From positions 1-57,938 of the forward strand of contig JAIBBF010000017.1 of NCBI GenBank assembly GCA_019694795.1: a stretch of 57,938 nucleotides of DNA, in the 5' to 3' direction. The position numbers were made by a program, and so were the translations under genes. Positions 27,051 to 35,378 of this stretch are shown piece after piece. The notes beneath the pieces were generated by a model. It saw only the letters and a list, made by a program, of their open reading frames with translations, searched no databases and was not told where the DNA came from. Positions within the stretch are counted from its first letter, which is position 1. The number at the start of each line of letters is the position of its first letter. Origin of the DNA: Flavobacteriales bacterium (GTDB taxonomy: Bacteria > Bacteroidota > Bacteroidia > Flavobacteriales_D > UBA2798).

Positions 27051-29426
27051 ATGATACGCAGATGGATATCGGGCACCTGGAGGTGGATGAAAAGGTACAA
27101 ATACCTGCTTTCGGCTATTGTGCTGATTTTATCCGTCTGGTATTATAACTGTCTTCCGGCGGAACTTTTTAGCGACCCCACCTCTACGGTTTTGTATGAT
27201 AAAAACGGGGATATCCTTGGAGCACGAATCGCCGAAGATGGTCAATGGCGTTTTCCGCATAATCCGGAAGTGCCGGAGCGTTTTGCAAAATCGATTGTTC
27301 AATTCGAGGATCGCACTTTCTATTCCCATTGGGGAGTGAGTCCAAGCGCGATTGCACGTGCCGTGAAACAAAATTTTTCGGCAGGAAAAGTGGTAAGTGG
27401 AGGAAGCACCATCACCATGCAAGTGGTGCGGTTAATGCGCAAAGGAAAAGGAAGAACGTTTTACGAAAAAAGTGTAGAAATGATTTTAGCTACACGCATG
27501 GAATGGTCCTATTCCAAAAATGAAATTCTTGCATTGTATGCATCCAATGCACCTATGGGAGGGAATGTGGTGGGACTCGATGCTGCAGCCTGGCGCTATT
27601 ATGGAAGAACACCCAATGAATTGAGTTGGGCAGAATCGGCAACCCTGGCCGTATTACCCAATGCACCAAGTCATATTTTCCCCGGAAAAAATCAGGCAAA
27701 ACTTAAAGCGAAACGCGATCGTGTATTGAATCGCTTATTTGAAATTGGAGAAATTGATTCGACAACCCTCATCACTTCATTGGCGGAACCATTGCCACAA
27801 TCGCCACCCGATCTTCCGCAATTGGCTCCGCATTTAATGGATCGCTTAATTTCATCGGGTTATAAAGGTCAACGGATTTATACCACCATCGATGGAAAAT
27901 TACAGGAACAGATCACAAAAATTCTTGAACAACATCATCAGCGTTTAATGGATGATGAAATATACAATGCCGCTTGTCTGGTAGTGGATGTCACCACCGG
28001 TGATGTGGTTGCGTATATCGGAAATGTAGAAAACGATGATCCGGAACACGGTAGTGATGTAGATATTATTCCCGCACCGCGAAGTTCCGGTTCCATTTTA
28101 AAACCGTTGTTATATGCCGGAATGCTCAATGACGGATTGATAACACCCACTATGTTATTTCCCGATGTGCCCACACATATTTCCGGTTATTCACCTAAAA
28201 ATTATAATCAACGTTACGATGGAGCAGTTCCTGCTAATCGTGCCTTATCGCGTTCGCTAAATGTTCCTGCCGTTCGGATGTTGCAACAATTTGGTATTCC
28301 AAAATTTCATTATCTGCTGAAAAAACTTGGAATGCAGACTTTGTATTTTCCTTCTTCGCATTATGGTTTATCACTCGTGCTTGGAGGTGCAGAGACATCA
28401 CTATGGGATCTGGCTCATATTTATGCCATGATGGCGAGAACGCTGAATGAATATCCGGAATTCAAAAAAGATTTAAATGCGCGTCCACATTTTTTCCACT
28501 CCGAAAAATTCAATCAGTTGCAAGCGGAATTTCAAGTGGAAGAGCCTATTTTGAATCCTGCCTCGGTGTATTTCACCTTTCAGGCGATGATAGAAGTTGC
28601 TCGTCCGGAAGATGAAGCACAATGGCAAAATTTTTCGAATGCACGCCGGATCGCATGGAAAACAGGAACCAGTTTTGGATTCAGAGATGCCTGGGCCGTT
28701 GGTGTAAATCCGAAATACGTTGTAGCGGTTTGGGCAGGAAATGCAGATGGTGAGGGTCGACCCGGCTTAGTGGGCGTACAAGCTGCGGCTCCCATTTTAT
28801 TCGATGTTTTTTCTCGTTTACCGAATGCAGGTTGGTTTCGCGTTCCTTATGACGATATGCAAAAAACTGCGATTTGCAGATTAAGCGGACATCGTGCTTC
28901 TCCGTTGTGTTCACCGATAGATACCACATGGATTCCATTGTCCTCCCTGAACACTACGGTTTGTCCGTATCACCAGATTTTACATTTAGACCCGCAGAAA
29001 AAATTTCGTGTCACCAGCGATTGCATGGATCCTTCTGAAATGGTAAACGAATCGCGTTTTGTATTGCCACCGGTGATGGAATATTATTACAAAAGCAGAA
29101 ATCCCACCTATAAAGAAATTCCTCCATTTCGAACCGATTGCATGGAGCAGTCGGAAGAATTGCAAATGGAAATTCTATATCCGAAAAAACCGAGTAAAAT
29201 TTTTATTCCGGTTGGGATTGATGGTTCCATTGGTAAAACAGTGTTTGAAGTAACCCACCGCGATCCGAATGCTGAAATATACTGGCATCTCGACGAAGAT
29301 TTTCTGGGGACTACTTCCGGAATTCATCAGATGGAGTTGAGTCCTGCATTGGGAAAACATCAACTTACGTTGATCGACAATAACGGAAAACGGATTAGTC
29401 AGACCTTTGAGGTCATAGGTAAATAA
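27051..29426 (+). CDS. pbpC: Penicillin-binding protein 1C
   Basis: Bifunctional class A PBP. TM anchor at residues 17-34. The glycosyltransferase domain (about 50-235) has VQFEDRTFYSHWGVSP and GGSTITMQVVRLMRK. The transpeptidase domain has SGSILKPLLYAG (SxxK near 347), SRSLNVPAVRML (SxN near 402) and AWKTGTSFGFRDAW (KTG near 537). The C-terminal BiPBP_C domain (about 695-790, IFIPVGIDGSIGKTVFEV) identifies PbpC. Length (791) is normal. Its stop is immediately followed by the stop of the convergent DUF4328 gene. Confidence 0.95.
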   Translation: MIRRWISGTWRWMKRYKYLLSAIVLILSVWYYNCLPAELFSDPTSTVLYDKNGDILGARIAEDGQWRFPHNPEVPERFAKSIVQFEDRTFYSHWGVSPSAIARAVKQNFSAGKVVSGGSTITMQVVRLMRKGKGRTFYEKSVEMILATRMEWSYSKNEILALYASNAPMGGNVVGLDAAAWRYYGRTPNELSWAESATLAVLPNAPSHIFPGKNQAKLKAKRDRVLNRLFEIGEIDSTTLITSLAEPLPQSPPDLPQLAPHLMDRLISSGYKGQRIYTTIDGKLQEQITKILEQHHQRLMDDEIYNAACLVVDVTTGDVVAYIGNVENDDPEHGSDVDIIPAPRSSGSILKPLLYAGMLNDGLITPTMLFPDVPTHISGYSPKNYNQRYDGAVPANRALSRSLNVPAVRMLQQFGIPKFHYLLKKLGMQTLYFPSSHYGLSLVLGGAETSLWDLAHIYAMMARTLNEYPEFKKDLNARPHFFHSEKFNQLQAEFQVEEPILNPASVYFTFQAMIEVARPEDEAQWQNFSNARRIAWKTGTSFGFRDAWAVGVNPKYVVAVWAGNADGEGRPGLVGVQAAAPILFDVFSRLPNAGWFRVPYDDMQKTAICRLSGHRASPLCSPIDTTWIPLSSLNTTVCPYHQILHLDPQKKFRVTSDCMDPSEMVNESRFVLPPVMEYYYKSRNPTYKEIPPFRTDCMEQSEELQMEILYPKKPSKIFIPVGIDGSIGKTVFEVTHRDPNAEIYWHLDEDFLGTTSGIHQMELSPALGKHQLTLIDNNGKRISQTFEVIGK

Positions 29427-30086
29427 TCAATGTTGTTTCAAATTGTTATCCTGCATGCGGGTGACATCTCTCATTATGAGAAAAAGTAAAACTGCAGGGA
29501 CAAATAACAGCAACGCAAAAACGGGTCCCTGCCAGGAATTCTCGATTAAAAAATAAATCTGCGAAGATTCTTCCTGTGGAGCACGAAATCCGATGATAAT
29601 GGAAAACAATGTCGGCAACCAGTAAAACAACCACCAGGCTAAAATTCGGGGATCATCATAAATTTCACGACGATCCAATTGTAAACTGCGGGAAAAAATT
29701 TCGCGCATTACACGAAGCGGAATATAAAAACAAGCTACCGGTACAAAAAACCATCCCACAGCCCAGGATGGTTTAAATTCCAAATCATCGAAATGTAGCC
29801 AGAGATTATCATTGGCTCTGTAGAACCATAAGCAAACAGCTACAATGGCCAGAATGGTAAAAAAGGCATAGAGGTTGAACATTTGGGTCCACCACCCATT
29901 TTCCGCTTTTAATTTAACCATATCCTGATACGTAGCAGGAGGAGCATCGGCGAGTGAGGACATGAATTGGTAGTCGACCCAATTAAACGCAACATTAAAA
30001 ACACAGCTCAACAACAAAGCAATTGCAGCGAACCGGGTGCGAATGATTAATGGTGTTTGAAAAGATGGAATACCTGTAGTCTTCAT
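29427..30086 (-). CDS. DUF4328 membrane protein
   Basis: 219 residues with about five TM helices. The DUF4328 signature is visible in LWFYRANDNLWLHF, PSWAVGWFFVPVACFYIPLRVMREI split over two segments, and LAWWLFYWLPTLFS. The function of this family is unknown. Its start overlaps the symporter stop by 4 bases, so it is the last gene of the minus-strand group that begins at 33684. Confidence 0.8.
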   Translation of the reverse strand: MKTTGIPSFQTPLIIRTRFAAIALLLSCVFNVAFNWVDYQFMSSLADAPPATYQDMVKLKAENGWWTQMFNLYAFFTILAIVAVCLWFYRANDNLWLHFDDLEFKPSWAVGWFFVPVACFYIPLRVMREIFSRSLQLDRREIYDDPRILAWWLFYWLPTLFSIIIGFRAPQEESSQIYFLIENSWQGPVFALLLFVPAVLLFLIMRDVTRMQDNNLKQH

Positions 30087-31495
30087 ACGTGTAATTCGCT
30101 TTTAGTCGATGAAGGTTGAAGGTAGGTCCCGATTACCATTCCCAATATAGAAACACCTAAAGCCGGAAGAAAAGGTTCCAGTTCGGGATCAACAATAAAA
30201 TATAAAATCAAATAGGTAATCATTCCCGAAAACATGGAAACCATGGCTCCGGTGGCTGAGGATTTTTCCCAATACAAAGCGGCAACCATCGGTACCAGCA
30301 AAGAAACAATTCCCAATACGGAACTCATACTTACCAATTCGAAAATATCGTTACCACCCAGAGCAAGAACAGTAGAAATAACCGACATAATAACAATACT
30401 CCAACGCACCAATGCTAAAAATTCTTTGTCGGAATATTCTTTTTTACTCAATGGTTTAATCAGGTTTTCGGACAAGATACTTGCAGGTGCCAAAAGTGCG
30501 CCACTGCATGTTGAAAGCACAGCACTTAACAATGATCCGAAAAAGAAAACCTGAACGAAGACCGGTGTATGCATGATCACCAAACGCGGAATGACCTCCT
30601 GCGTTTCTTCATAATTTTCATTGGGATACATTACTCTCGCAGCTAAAGCAATAAACAATGGAAGCATGGCAAAAACGAGATATAATCCTGCGCCGATATA
30701 AGTAGAACTTACAGCTGCCCGTTCGGATCGCGCAGAGTTTACCCGTTGAAAAATATCCTGAGAAGCCAGTGAGCCTAATCCCAATGTTAACCACATGGCG
30801 ATCCAGTTCGACCAACCCAATCCGTTGTTTTCCGGAAAAAAGGTAAATGTATCAGCTGGTGCTTCATGAATAATTTTCTCCCATCCACCGGCTTCCGATA
30901 CCAGGAAAAAACAAAGAATCAGCATTCCCGCCACAATAAAAATACTTTGAATAAAATCGGTGATGGACACCGCCCACATTCCTCCGATGAAAGTGTAAAA
31001 GGTCACCAAAACAGCACAACACACAATGAGAAAGGAAAGGTTTACATCGAGTCCGCTAACCGATAATACCGATTTTAAAATTAAACCCAGAGCAATCAGC
31101 TGCGCTGCGATGTAACCGAAAAATGTGATAAGCATAAAAAAAGAAGAAACGATTTCGACTTTTTCTCCGAAGTGTTTACGGAATAAATCGCCAATGGTGA
31201 GCAAATTGAGCCGATAAAGTTTACGAACGAAAAACACTGCAAAAAGTAAAAGACATAATACCCCACCAAATGGATCTTCGATGGTTCCGATTAATCCATG
31301 TTGCAAAAATTCGGAGGAAGCGCCAAAAACGGTTTCCGAACCAAACCACAATGCAAATAAGGCCGTGGCATTAAAAAAAGGAGGCAAACTTCTACCCGCC
31401 TGCACGAAATCGGAACTCGAACGAATCCATCGAGTGGCTACAAAACCAATGGCCACCGTTAACAAAAGATAAAGCAGGGTAAAACCGAAAAGCAT
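30083..31495 (-). CDS. Sodium:solute symporter (SSS family)
   Basis: 470 residues and about 13 TM helices. LPPFFNATALFALWFGSE, FGYIAAQLIALGLILKSV, TFYTFIGGMWAVSITDFIQS and GSLASQDIFQRVNSARSER match SSS-family transporters of the proline/choline/sialic acid type. The G-G-x-W-A-V-x-x-T-D-x-x-Q motif near residue 170 is diagnostic. The substrate is not predictable. It follows the glycosyltransferase genes by 45 bp and overlaps the DUF4328 gene, so the four are probably one operon. Confidence 0.88.
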   Translation of the reverse strand: MLFGFTLLYLLLTVAIGFVATRWIRSSSDFVQAGRSLPPFFNATALFALWFGSETVFGASSEFLQHGLIGTIEDPFGGVLCLLLFAVFFVRKLYRLNLLTIGDLFRKHFGEKVEIVSSFFMLITFFGYIAAQLIALGLILKSVLSVSGLDVNLSFLIVCCAVLVTFYTFIGGMWAVSITDFIQSIFIVAGMLILCFFLVSEAGGWEKIIHEAPADTFTFFPENNGLGWSNWIAMWLTLGLGSLASQDIFQRVNSARSERAAVSSTYIGAGLYLVFAMLPLFIALAARVMYPNENYEETQEVIPRLVIMHTPVFVQVFFFGSLLSAVLSTCSGALLAPASILSENLIKPLSKKEYSDKEFLALVRWSIVIMSVISTVLALGGNDIFELVSMSSVLGIVSLLVPMVAALYWEKSSATGAMVSMFSGMITYLILYFIVDPELEPFLPALGVSILGMVIGTYLQPSSTKSELHV

Positions 31496-31540
31496 GAAGT
31501 AAAAATAGAAGAAAATAGAGTCCGAAAAATAAAAAGGGAA

Positions 31541-33004
31541 TTATTTGCGGGAATAATGAATCACCGAAGTGAAAAATACAAAGGCAAAACCAAAGCAAAG
31601 CATCAGGAAAAAAGGAAGGGATAAATAATTTTGCAGGCATAGCGACATCAGAAATCCGGCCCCAAACACCAGCATAAATAATCCTTCCAGCCAAACGATC
31701 AGTGGAATATGATGGAGGCGGTAAGCAGAACCGGTCCACTTCCCGCTATTCCCCCGTATTCCAAATTTAGGCGTACGGACAAAAGCCGATTTTTTACCGA
31801 GATAACCTTCCACTACCCCAAGCGCGTTGTAAAGACTCATGCCCAGTGATACAGATAAAAACAAGGGAAACAAATACAAAAACTGAAACAGCGATTTTAC
31901 TTTCTGTTTGGAAATAGACAATTCGGAAACCAGATAAAAAACGGAAATAAAGAACAATCCGAAATAATAAATAAACATCCAGGAATACACCGATTGATGT
32001 TCAGGATAATGATGAACGATTAAAATAACAGGGATACTTAAAACACCAATGGCGAAAACACAGATGAATAAAAAACTGTTGAGCAAATGAAAAACCGAAA
32101 TAACTTTTGTCCCTAATGAAATCTCTTTATTACGCAACACCTTTCCAAGATTTTTCCTTGCACATTCGGCAGCGCCTTTCGACCATCTGAATTGCTGTGC
32201 ATTTAAAGCATTCATTTCAGGAGGTAATTCGGCAGGACAATCCAGTTCATTGCGATAAATAAATTTCCATCCGCATAACTGTGCCCTGTAGCTGAGATCT
32301 AAATCTTCGGTGAGCGTATCACTTTGCCAACCTCCGCTTTTTTCGATGCATTCCTTTCGCCAAACTCCTGCGGTACCGTTGAAATTAATAAAATGATTAC
32401 CCGCGTTTCTGCCGTTCTGCTCAATGGAAAAATGAGCATCCAGCGCAAAAGCCTGCAGTCGGGTTAAGAGCGAATAATTTTTATTGAGATGTCCCCACCT
32501 CCCCTGAACCACGCCTACATTTTCCTGTTGAAAAAAGGGAATACTCTTTTTCAGAAAATCGACCGGCGGTAAAAAGTCGGCATCAAAAATGGCAATGAAT
32601 TCACCTTTCGCCAGGGATAATCCATAAGCCAAGGCTCCTGCTTTATATCCAATTCTGTTTTCACGTTGCAGATGGGTTATCAAAAATCCCATTTCCCGGA
32701 ATTCTTCACTTAATGCACGCATCAGTTCCACCGTTTCATCCGTGGAATCATCCAGCAGTTGAATTTCCAGTTTATCTTTTGGATAATCCATAGCAGCAAC
32801 CTGACGCAACAAGCGCTCGGCGACGTATTTTTCATTGTATAAGGGTAGCTGTATGGTAACCATGGGCCATTCTACCGGATCGGGGAATGACTTCACCTGT
32901 TTCCGGAATGCAAAACGAATGACCAAATACAACTCGACGATACTGTAGAGTAAAATAAAGGTCAGAAACAAACCATAAATGAAAACCGGAATTAATTCCA
33001 TCAA
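31541..33004 (-). CDS. Membrane glycosyltransferase family 2 (cellulose-synthase-like)
   Basis: 487 residues. One N-terminal TM (8-30), a GT-A domain with QLLDDSTDETVELM (about 85) and the DxD-type IAIFDADFLPP (about 140), the TED-like DTLTEDLDLSYRAQL (about 225) and the acceptor motif QQFRWSKGAAECARK (about 270). Four or five C-terminal TMs follow. This is the processive-synthase architecture that makes beta-linked polysaccharide or a lipid-linked glycan. Its start overlaps the upstream GT2 gene by 4 bases, so the two enzymes are translationally coupled. Confidence 0.9.
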   Translation of the reverse strand: MMELIPVFIYGLFLTFILLYSIVELYLVIRFAFRKQVKSFPDPVEWPMVTIQLPLYNEKYVAERLLRQVAAMDYPKDKLEIQLLDDSTDETVELMRALSEEFREMGFLITHLQRENRIGYKAGALAYGLSLAKGEFIAIFDADFLPPVDFLKKSIPFFQQENVGVVQGRWGHLNKNYSLLTRLQAFALDAHFSIEQNGRNAGNHFINFNGTAGVWRKECIEKSGGWQSDTLTEDLDLSYRAQLCGWKFIYRNELDCPAELPPEMNALNAQQFRWSKGAAECARKNLGKVLRNKEISLGTKVISVFHLLNSFLFICVFAIGVLSIPVILIVHHYPEHQSVYSWMFIYYFGLFFISVFYLVSELSISKQKVKSLFQFLYLFPLFLSVSLGMSLYNALGVVEGYLGKKSAFVRTPKFGIRGNSGKWTGSAYRLHHIPLIVWLEGLFMLVFGAGFLMSLCLQNYLSLPFFLMLCFGFAFVFFTSVIHYSRK

Positions 33005-33684
33005 CGGTATTTTAAAATGGTTTTAATGATTTTATATCCGGCCATTATGGTCCCTTTCACGGTGCCACTCACTTTGGAAACACCAATTCGTTTTCGGTAA
33101 TGGACTTCCACCTCCTGAAAAGGAATTTTTTGTTTGGCTACTTTAATCTGCATTTCAACCGTCCAGCCATAATTCCGGTCCACCATTCCAATTTGCTTTA
33201 AGGTATTAAAATCGATTGCACGGAAAGGACCCAAATCAGTGTATTTAACGCGATAAATTTTCCGCATTAAGAAAGTGGCCAGCCAATTGCCAAAAACCTG
33301 CTGAGGCGTCATGGAACCTTTTTCCCTGAATTTTTTCACGCGTGAACCAATCACCATTTTCGCATCTCCATTGAGAATGGGTTGAATTAATTGATCCAAT
33401 TCAGTGGGATGATCGGAATAATCGGCATCGAGAAAAACCACTATATCGGGAGAATCCGTTTTAGCAGCGAGATAGGCAATGCCTTTTAAACAAGCAGCAC
33501 CGTAACCACGTTCCTCTTCACGCAACACCGTAGCTCCTTGTTCCCGACTCCTTGCTGCCGTTTGATCCGTAGAACGGTTATCCACCACCACAATTTCCCT
33601 CACCAGGGAACGGGGAATATCCCGAAGCACAAGAGCTATGGAAGATTCTTCGTTGTAGGCGGGTATAATGACGTCGACTTTCAA
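33001..33684 (-). CDS. GT2 glycosyltransferase, dolichol/polyprenyl-phosphate mannosyltransferase-like
   Basis: 227 residues, soluble GT-A fold: DVIIPAYNEESSIALVL at the N-terminus, VVDNRSTDQTAARSREQGA, VVFLDADYSDHPTELDQLI (DxD) and VIGSRVKKFREKGSMTPQQ. These place it in the DPM1/GtrB-like group that loads a sugar on polyprenyl phosphate. No C-terminal TM pair is present. It is the first gene of the minus-strand group and overlaps the processive-type transferase by 4 bases, so it probably supplies a glycolipid or surface glycan pathway. Confidence 0.88.
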   Translation of the reverse strand: MKVDVIIPAYNEESSIALVLRDIPRSLVREIVVVDNRSTDQTAARSREQGATVLREEERGYGAACLKGIAYLAAKTDSPDIVVFLDADYSDHPTELDQLIQPILNGDAKMVIGSRVKKFREKGSMTPQQVFGNWLATFLMRKIYRVKYTDLGPFRAIDFNTLKQIGMVDRNYGWTVEMQIKVAKQKIPFQEVEVHYRKRIGVSKVSGTVKGTIMAGYKIIKTILKYR

Positions 33685-33743
33685 TGCTGTAAATCTAAGT
33701 GAATCTACATAGTTTTTTTATATTGGTGACCAATACTTTTAAT

Positions 33744-34826
33744 ATGCCCTCAGCACTCAAAGATTTATTTTCGGCCGGACTGGTAAAGCAATTGGGAAAA
33801 TCCATTGCGTTAAATGCGCGTGAATTCGATGTAAAGGCATTCGAAAAAAAAGTGCTCGACAAACAATGGAAAGAGCTTGAACTGAAACAACGCATGCGAA
33901 AAATCTCCACAACATTGGGAGAGTGTTTGGATATTCCCTATCAACAACAATTGACGGTACTAAAAAAATCAGCATCGCAGTTTAATGGATTATTCGGAAT
34001 GGTATTTCCGGATTTTGTGGAGGTATACGGACAAGCACATCCGGATTTATCGCTCGATGCGCTTGAATTTTTCACTCCATTTTCCTCTTCCGAATTTGCC
34101 ATTCGTCCCTTTCTGCTCCATTACCCTGAACTTACCCTAAAACGAATGATGGAATGGTCGAAAAGCAAAAATTATCATGTCCGCCGCTTAGCCAGTGAAG
34201 GATCCCGTCCGCGACTCCCCTGGGCCATGGCAATTCCTGCGTTAAAAAAAGACCCCTCTCCTGTTCTTCCCATTCTCGAAAATTTAAAAAATGATCCGGA
34301 AGATTATGTCTACCGCAGTGTAGCCAATAATCTAAATGATATCAGTAAAGATCATCCGCAACTGGTACTTACACTCTGCAAAAAATGGAAAGGACAATCC
34401 AAATCGGCCGATTGGGTGGTTAAACATGCATTAAGGACATTGCTCAAAAAAGGAAATCAGGAGGCGCTTCAGTTATTTGGTCACCACGATAAAAACAATG
34501 TGGCCATAGAATCATTTTCGCTGAATAAAAAAAGCTATTCCATTGGAGAACAGATGTCCTTCCGCATAAGCATAAAAAACAGCGATAAGAAAAAACATTC
34601 TTTCCGCCTCGAATACCGCATGCACTACGTGAAGGCCAACGGAAAAACCAGTCCGAAAACCTTCCTCATCCGAAAAACAGAATTATCCGGCGGCGAATCC
34701 CTCTCCATTAGTAAATCGCAGTGGCTCAAAGACTTCAGCACGCGAAAACATTACAGTGGCAAACACAGTATTGAATTGATAATCAACGGCGTGGTCAAGA
34801 GCAAAATCGATTTTAACCTGAAATAA
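33744..34826 (+). CDS. AlkC/AlkD-like HEAT-repeat DNA alkylation repair protein
   Basis: Start 33744 (MPSALKDLFSAGLV) fits the AlkC-like N-terminus; the GTG frame from 33699 overlaps likely promoter sequence. Helical HEAT-like repeats cover residues about 15-245 (KSKNYHVRRLASEGSRPRLP, PSPVLPILENLKNDPEDYVYRS, VANNLNDISKDHPQLVL). The W-x(n)-R-R-L-A-S-E-G-x-R-P-R-L-P-W segment is typical of AlkC-type glycosylases for 3-methyladenine/3-methylcytosine. A beta-rich tail (about 265-360, SYSIGEQMSFRISIKN) looks Ig-like, as known in some AlkC proteins. Activity is inferred. Confidence 0.8.
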   Translation: MPSALKDLFSAGLVKQLGKSIALNAREFDVKAFEKKVLDKQWKELELKQRMRKISTTLGECLDIPYQQQLTVLKKSASQFNGLFGMVFPDFVEVYGQAHPDLSLDALEFFTPFSSSEFAIRPFLLHYPELTLKRMMEWSKSKNYHVRRLASEGSRPRLPWAMAIPALKKDPSPVLPILENLKNDPEDYVYRSVANNLNDISKDHPQLVLTLCKKWKGQSKSADWVVKHALRTLLKKGNQEALQLFGHHDKNNVAIESFSLNKKSYSIGEQMSFRISIKNSDKKKHSFRLEYRMHYVKANGKTSPKTFLIRKTELSGGESLSISKSQWLKDFSTRKHYSGKHSIELIINGVVKSKIDFNLK

Positions 34827-34862
34827 TTTCAGCTTTAAATTTTGGTCATTTTTTTTATTTAG

Positions 34863-34874
34863 TATGCATGCATA
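34863..34874. promoter_or_regulatory. Perfect palindrome TATGCATGCATA, candidate MarR operator
   Basis: A 12-bp perfect palindrome 13 bp upstream of the -7 box of the MarR gene and 28 bp before its ATG. It covers the place where a -33 element would lie, a usual position for an autorepressor. The regulator-operator pairing is inference. Confidence 0.5.
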
Positions 34875-34887
34875 ATAAATATTCTGC

Positions 34888-34895
34888 TATATTTG
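34888..34895 (+). promoter_or_regulatory. -7 element (TATATTTG) of the marR-fad operon
   Basis: TATATTTG matches TAnnTTTG and ends six bases before the ATG at 34902, implying a very short leader. The TTG that could start the longer frame lies inside this element, so ATG 34902 is preferred. Confidence 0.5.
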
Positions 34896-34901
34896 ACTGA
34901 A

Positions 34902-35357
34902 ATGAAGCCTGAAGAAACAATCGATTTTCATATCCGCTGGGCCTGGCACAGTATCGCGCGCTTGTATAATGGACAAGCTGAAAAACACGATTTGAGCATG
35001 TCCACCGGTTACGTCCTGCTCAACATCGATCAGCGCAGTGGAACACCCTCCACCAAGCTGGGTCCGAAAATGGGAATGGAACCCCGCAGTTTAACGCGGA
35101 CCCTCAAAGCCATGGAAGAGGATGGATTAATTATGCGCAAGAGTGATAAAAGTGATAAGCGAATGGTGCGCATTCATTTAACGGAACTGGGCAGAAAAAA
35201 AAGAGAGATTTCGAAACAGGCAGTGATTCGTTTTAATGAATATATCGGCGATCGTATTTCGAAAACCAAACTCCAGCATTTTTTCGACGTGATGGAGCAT
35301 CTCAATCATATTTTAGAAGAAGAAACACCCGAACATTTATTCGGTAAAAAACAATAA
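34902..35357 (+). CDS. MarR-family transcriptional regulator of the beta-oxidation operon
   Basis: 151 residues from ATG 34902. Winged-helix region: GYVLLNIDQRSGTPSTKLG, MEPRSLTRTLKAMEEDGLI (recognition helix) and the wing MRKSDKSDKRMVRIHL. N- and C-terminal helices form the MarR dimer interface. It lies 21 bp upstream of the fadB-type gene and reads in the same direction, so it probably controls fatty-acid degradation, with acyl-CoA as a plausible ligand (inference from the neighbours). Confidence 0.88.
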   Translation: MKPEETIDFHIRWAWHSIARLYNGQAEKHDLSMSTGYVLLNIDQRSGTPSTKLGPKMGMEPRSLTRTLKAMEEDGLIMRKSDKSDKRMVRIHLTELGRKKREISKQAVIRFNEYIGDRISKTKLQHFFDVMEHLNHILEEETPEHLFGKKQ

Positions 35358-35378
35358 GAACCAACAACAGCACATTGT

